A stretch of DNA of 6,998 bases from Spirochaetota bacterium. GTDB taxonomy: Bacteria > Spirochaetota > JAGLSM01. This document shows positions 6,414-6,998 of this stretch, piece by piece. Position 1 is the stretch's first letter. Every line of letters starts with the position of its first letter. The position numbers and the translations under genes are program-made. The notes beneath the pieces were generated by a model. That model was not told where the DNA came from. It searched no databases and was given only the letters and a program-made list of their open reading frames with translations. The stretch spans positions 1 to 6,998 of the forward strand of contig JAGLSM010000108.1 of the NCBI GenBank assembly GCA_023135745.1, read 5' to 3'.

Positions 6414-6419
6414 TCCATT

Positions 6420-6998
6420 ATGACTGAAACGCAGCCAAGAGTAATTAACGGGGATATAACCCATGAGACCGGTCCTTTAAATGTAAAAGCCGGACTTATA
6501 ATAAACGGGTCAGTTCTGGATAATACCAATGTCTTTGCGACTGAAGATATAATCATAAGAGGATTTGTTAACAACGCGGTTATTGAGTCATCTGGAGGTG
6601 ATATATGTGTTGATAAGGGTATTTCCGGAGAGACAACAAAGATCAAAGCCTTTGGTGATATTAGGACTCCTTTTATTAGAAATGCTCAGGTTAAATGCAG
6701 CGGCTCGGCGTATGTAAGTGATGTAATTTTTAATGCGACTCTTAAGGCTAAAAACATAGTTGAAATGCATGAGGGTGAAGGTCTTATCGATGAGAGTTAT
6801 GTTGAGGCCGGTGTTGAAATCTCAGTAAAAAAAATAGGATCATTTGATCATGGGAAAACGCATGTTAGTCTTGAGAATTTCAGGCAAAAAGAGCTGTTTG
6901 AAATCAGTCTTATATATACTCAGAAACTAAGACAAAAGAAATTCAGGATGAGTGAACTTGAAAAAGTCATTGATATTATAAAAATACTGGGGAGCCGG
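6420..6998 (+). CDS. FapA/DUF342-family beta-helix protein (partial, 3' end missing)
   Basis: The frame starts at ATG 6420 and stays open to the window edge (193 codons), so the gene is truncated by the window, not broken. Residues 20-140 form repeated short beta-strands with Gly turns (DIIIRGFVNNAVIESSGGDI, then KIKAFGDI and FIRNAQVKC), the pattern of the right-handed beta-helix in FapA/DUF342 proteins. From about 150 on, the sequence becomes helical and charged, like the coiled coil that follows this helix in the family. The FapA N-terminal domain is absent: the helix begins about 20 residues from the start. In Vibrio, FapA links carbohydrate status and polar landmark proteins to flagellation; that role is not shown here. 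The start lies 6 bases after the previous stop, with only a weak Shine-Dalgarno (GGG at 6408-6410), suggesting translational coupling. A bactofilin is a less likely alternative. Confidence 0.87.
   Translation, partial: MTETQPRVINGDITHETGPLNVKAGLIINGSVLDNTNVFATEDIIIRGFVNNAVIESSGGDICVDKGISGETTKIKAFGDIRTPFIRNAQVKCSGSAYVSDVIFNATLKAKNIVEMHEGEGLIDESYVEAGVEISVKKIGSFDHGKTHVSLENFRQKELFEISLIYTQKLRQKKFRMSELEKVIDIIKILGSR

Noticed and set aside
6225..6770. Minus-strand open frames opposite the end of the GAF gene and the FapA-like gene
   Set aside because: They overlap two convincing plus-strand genes and show no domain or start signal.
6420..6998. Bactofilin as the identity of the last gene
   Set aside because: The start of the beta-helix looks similar, but the repeated GGDI/GDI turns followed by a charged helical segment fit FapA/DUF342 better.

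Overview
The window is AT-rich, bacterial, and fully plus-strand in its coding. It probably comes from a spirochaete (Spirochaetota). That placement rests on remembered protein architecture, not on a marker gene. The clues are a lipoprotein with a relaxed lipobox and the GPSGATF-type beta-sandwich N-terminus, an acidic protein with ELDNIL motifs, and its linkage to a GAF protein and a FapA/DUF342 protein. No RNA gene, CRISPR array, mobile element or origin was seen.

Left half (1-2863): two monocistronic genes for probable surface or exported proteins built from related carbohydrate-binding-like beta-sandwich modules. The first (1-719) is the 3' end of a gene that starts outside the window. 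It holds part of one module and one complete module, and ends at a strong hairpin terminator. A 372-base non-coding gap follows, holding an unexplained imperfect palindrome, two A-tracts about one helical turn apart and a good sigma-70-type promoter. The second gene (1092-2801, TTG start) encodes a lipoprotein with N-terminal beta-sandwich domains and two C-terminal modules of the same general plan. It also ends at a clear terminator.

Right half (2888-6998): a second promoter with a consensus -35 box and ideal spacing drives what looks like a three-gene operon with gaps of 3 and 6 bases. The genes encode (i) a 548-residue, extremely acidic, probably disordered cytoplasmic protein with repeated ELDNIL motifs and a short ordered C-terminus; (ii) a 569-residue protein with a basic N-terminus carrying a triplicated nine-residue motif, two GAF-like domains and a degenerate GGDEF-like domain whose signature has become SERSF; (iii) the start of a FapA/DUF342 beta-helix protein that runs off the window and lacks the usual N-terminal domain.

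The operon is the most interesting part. It has the look of a cytoplasmic sensory or scaffold complex: acidic scaffold, ligand-sensing GAF protein with a dead cyclase domain, and FapA-like polymer or scaffold. FapA is linked to flagellation and polar localisation in Vibrio, so a role in motility or cell-envelope positioning is plausible but is inference only.
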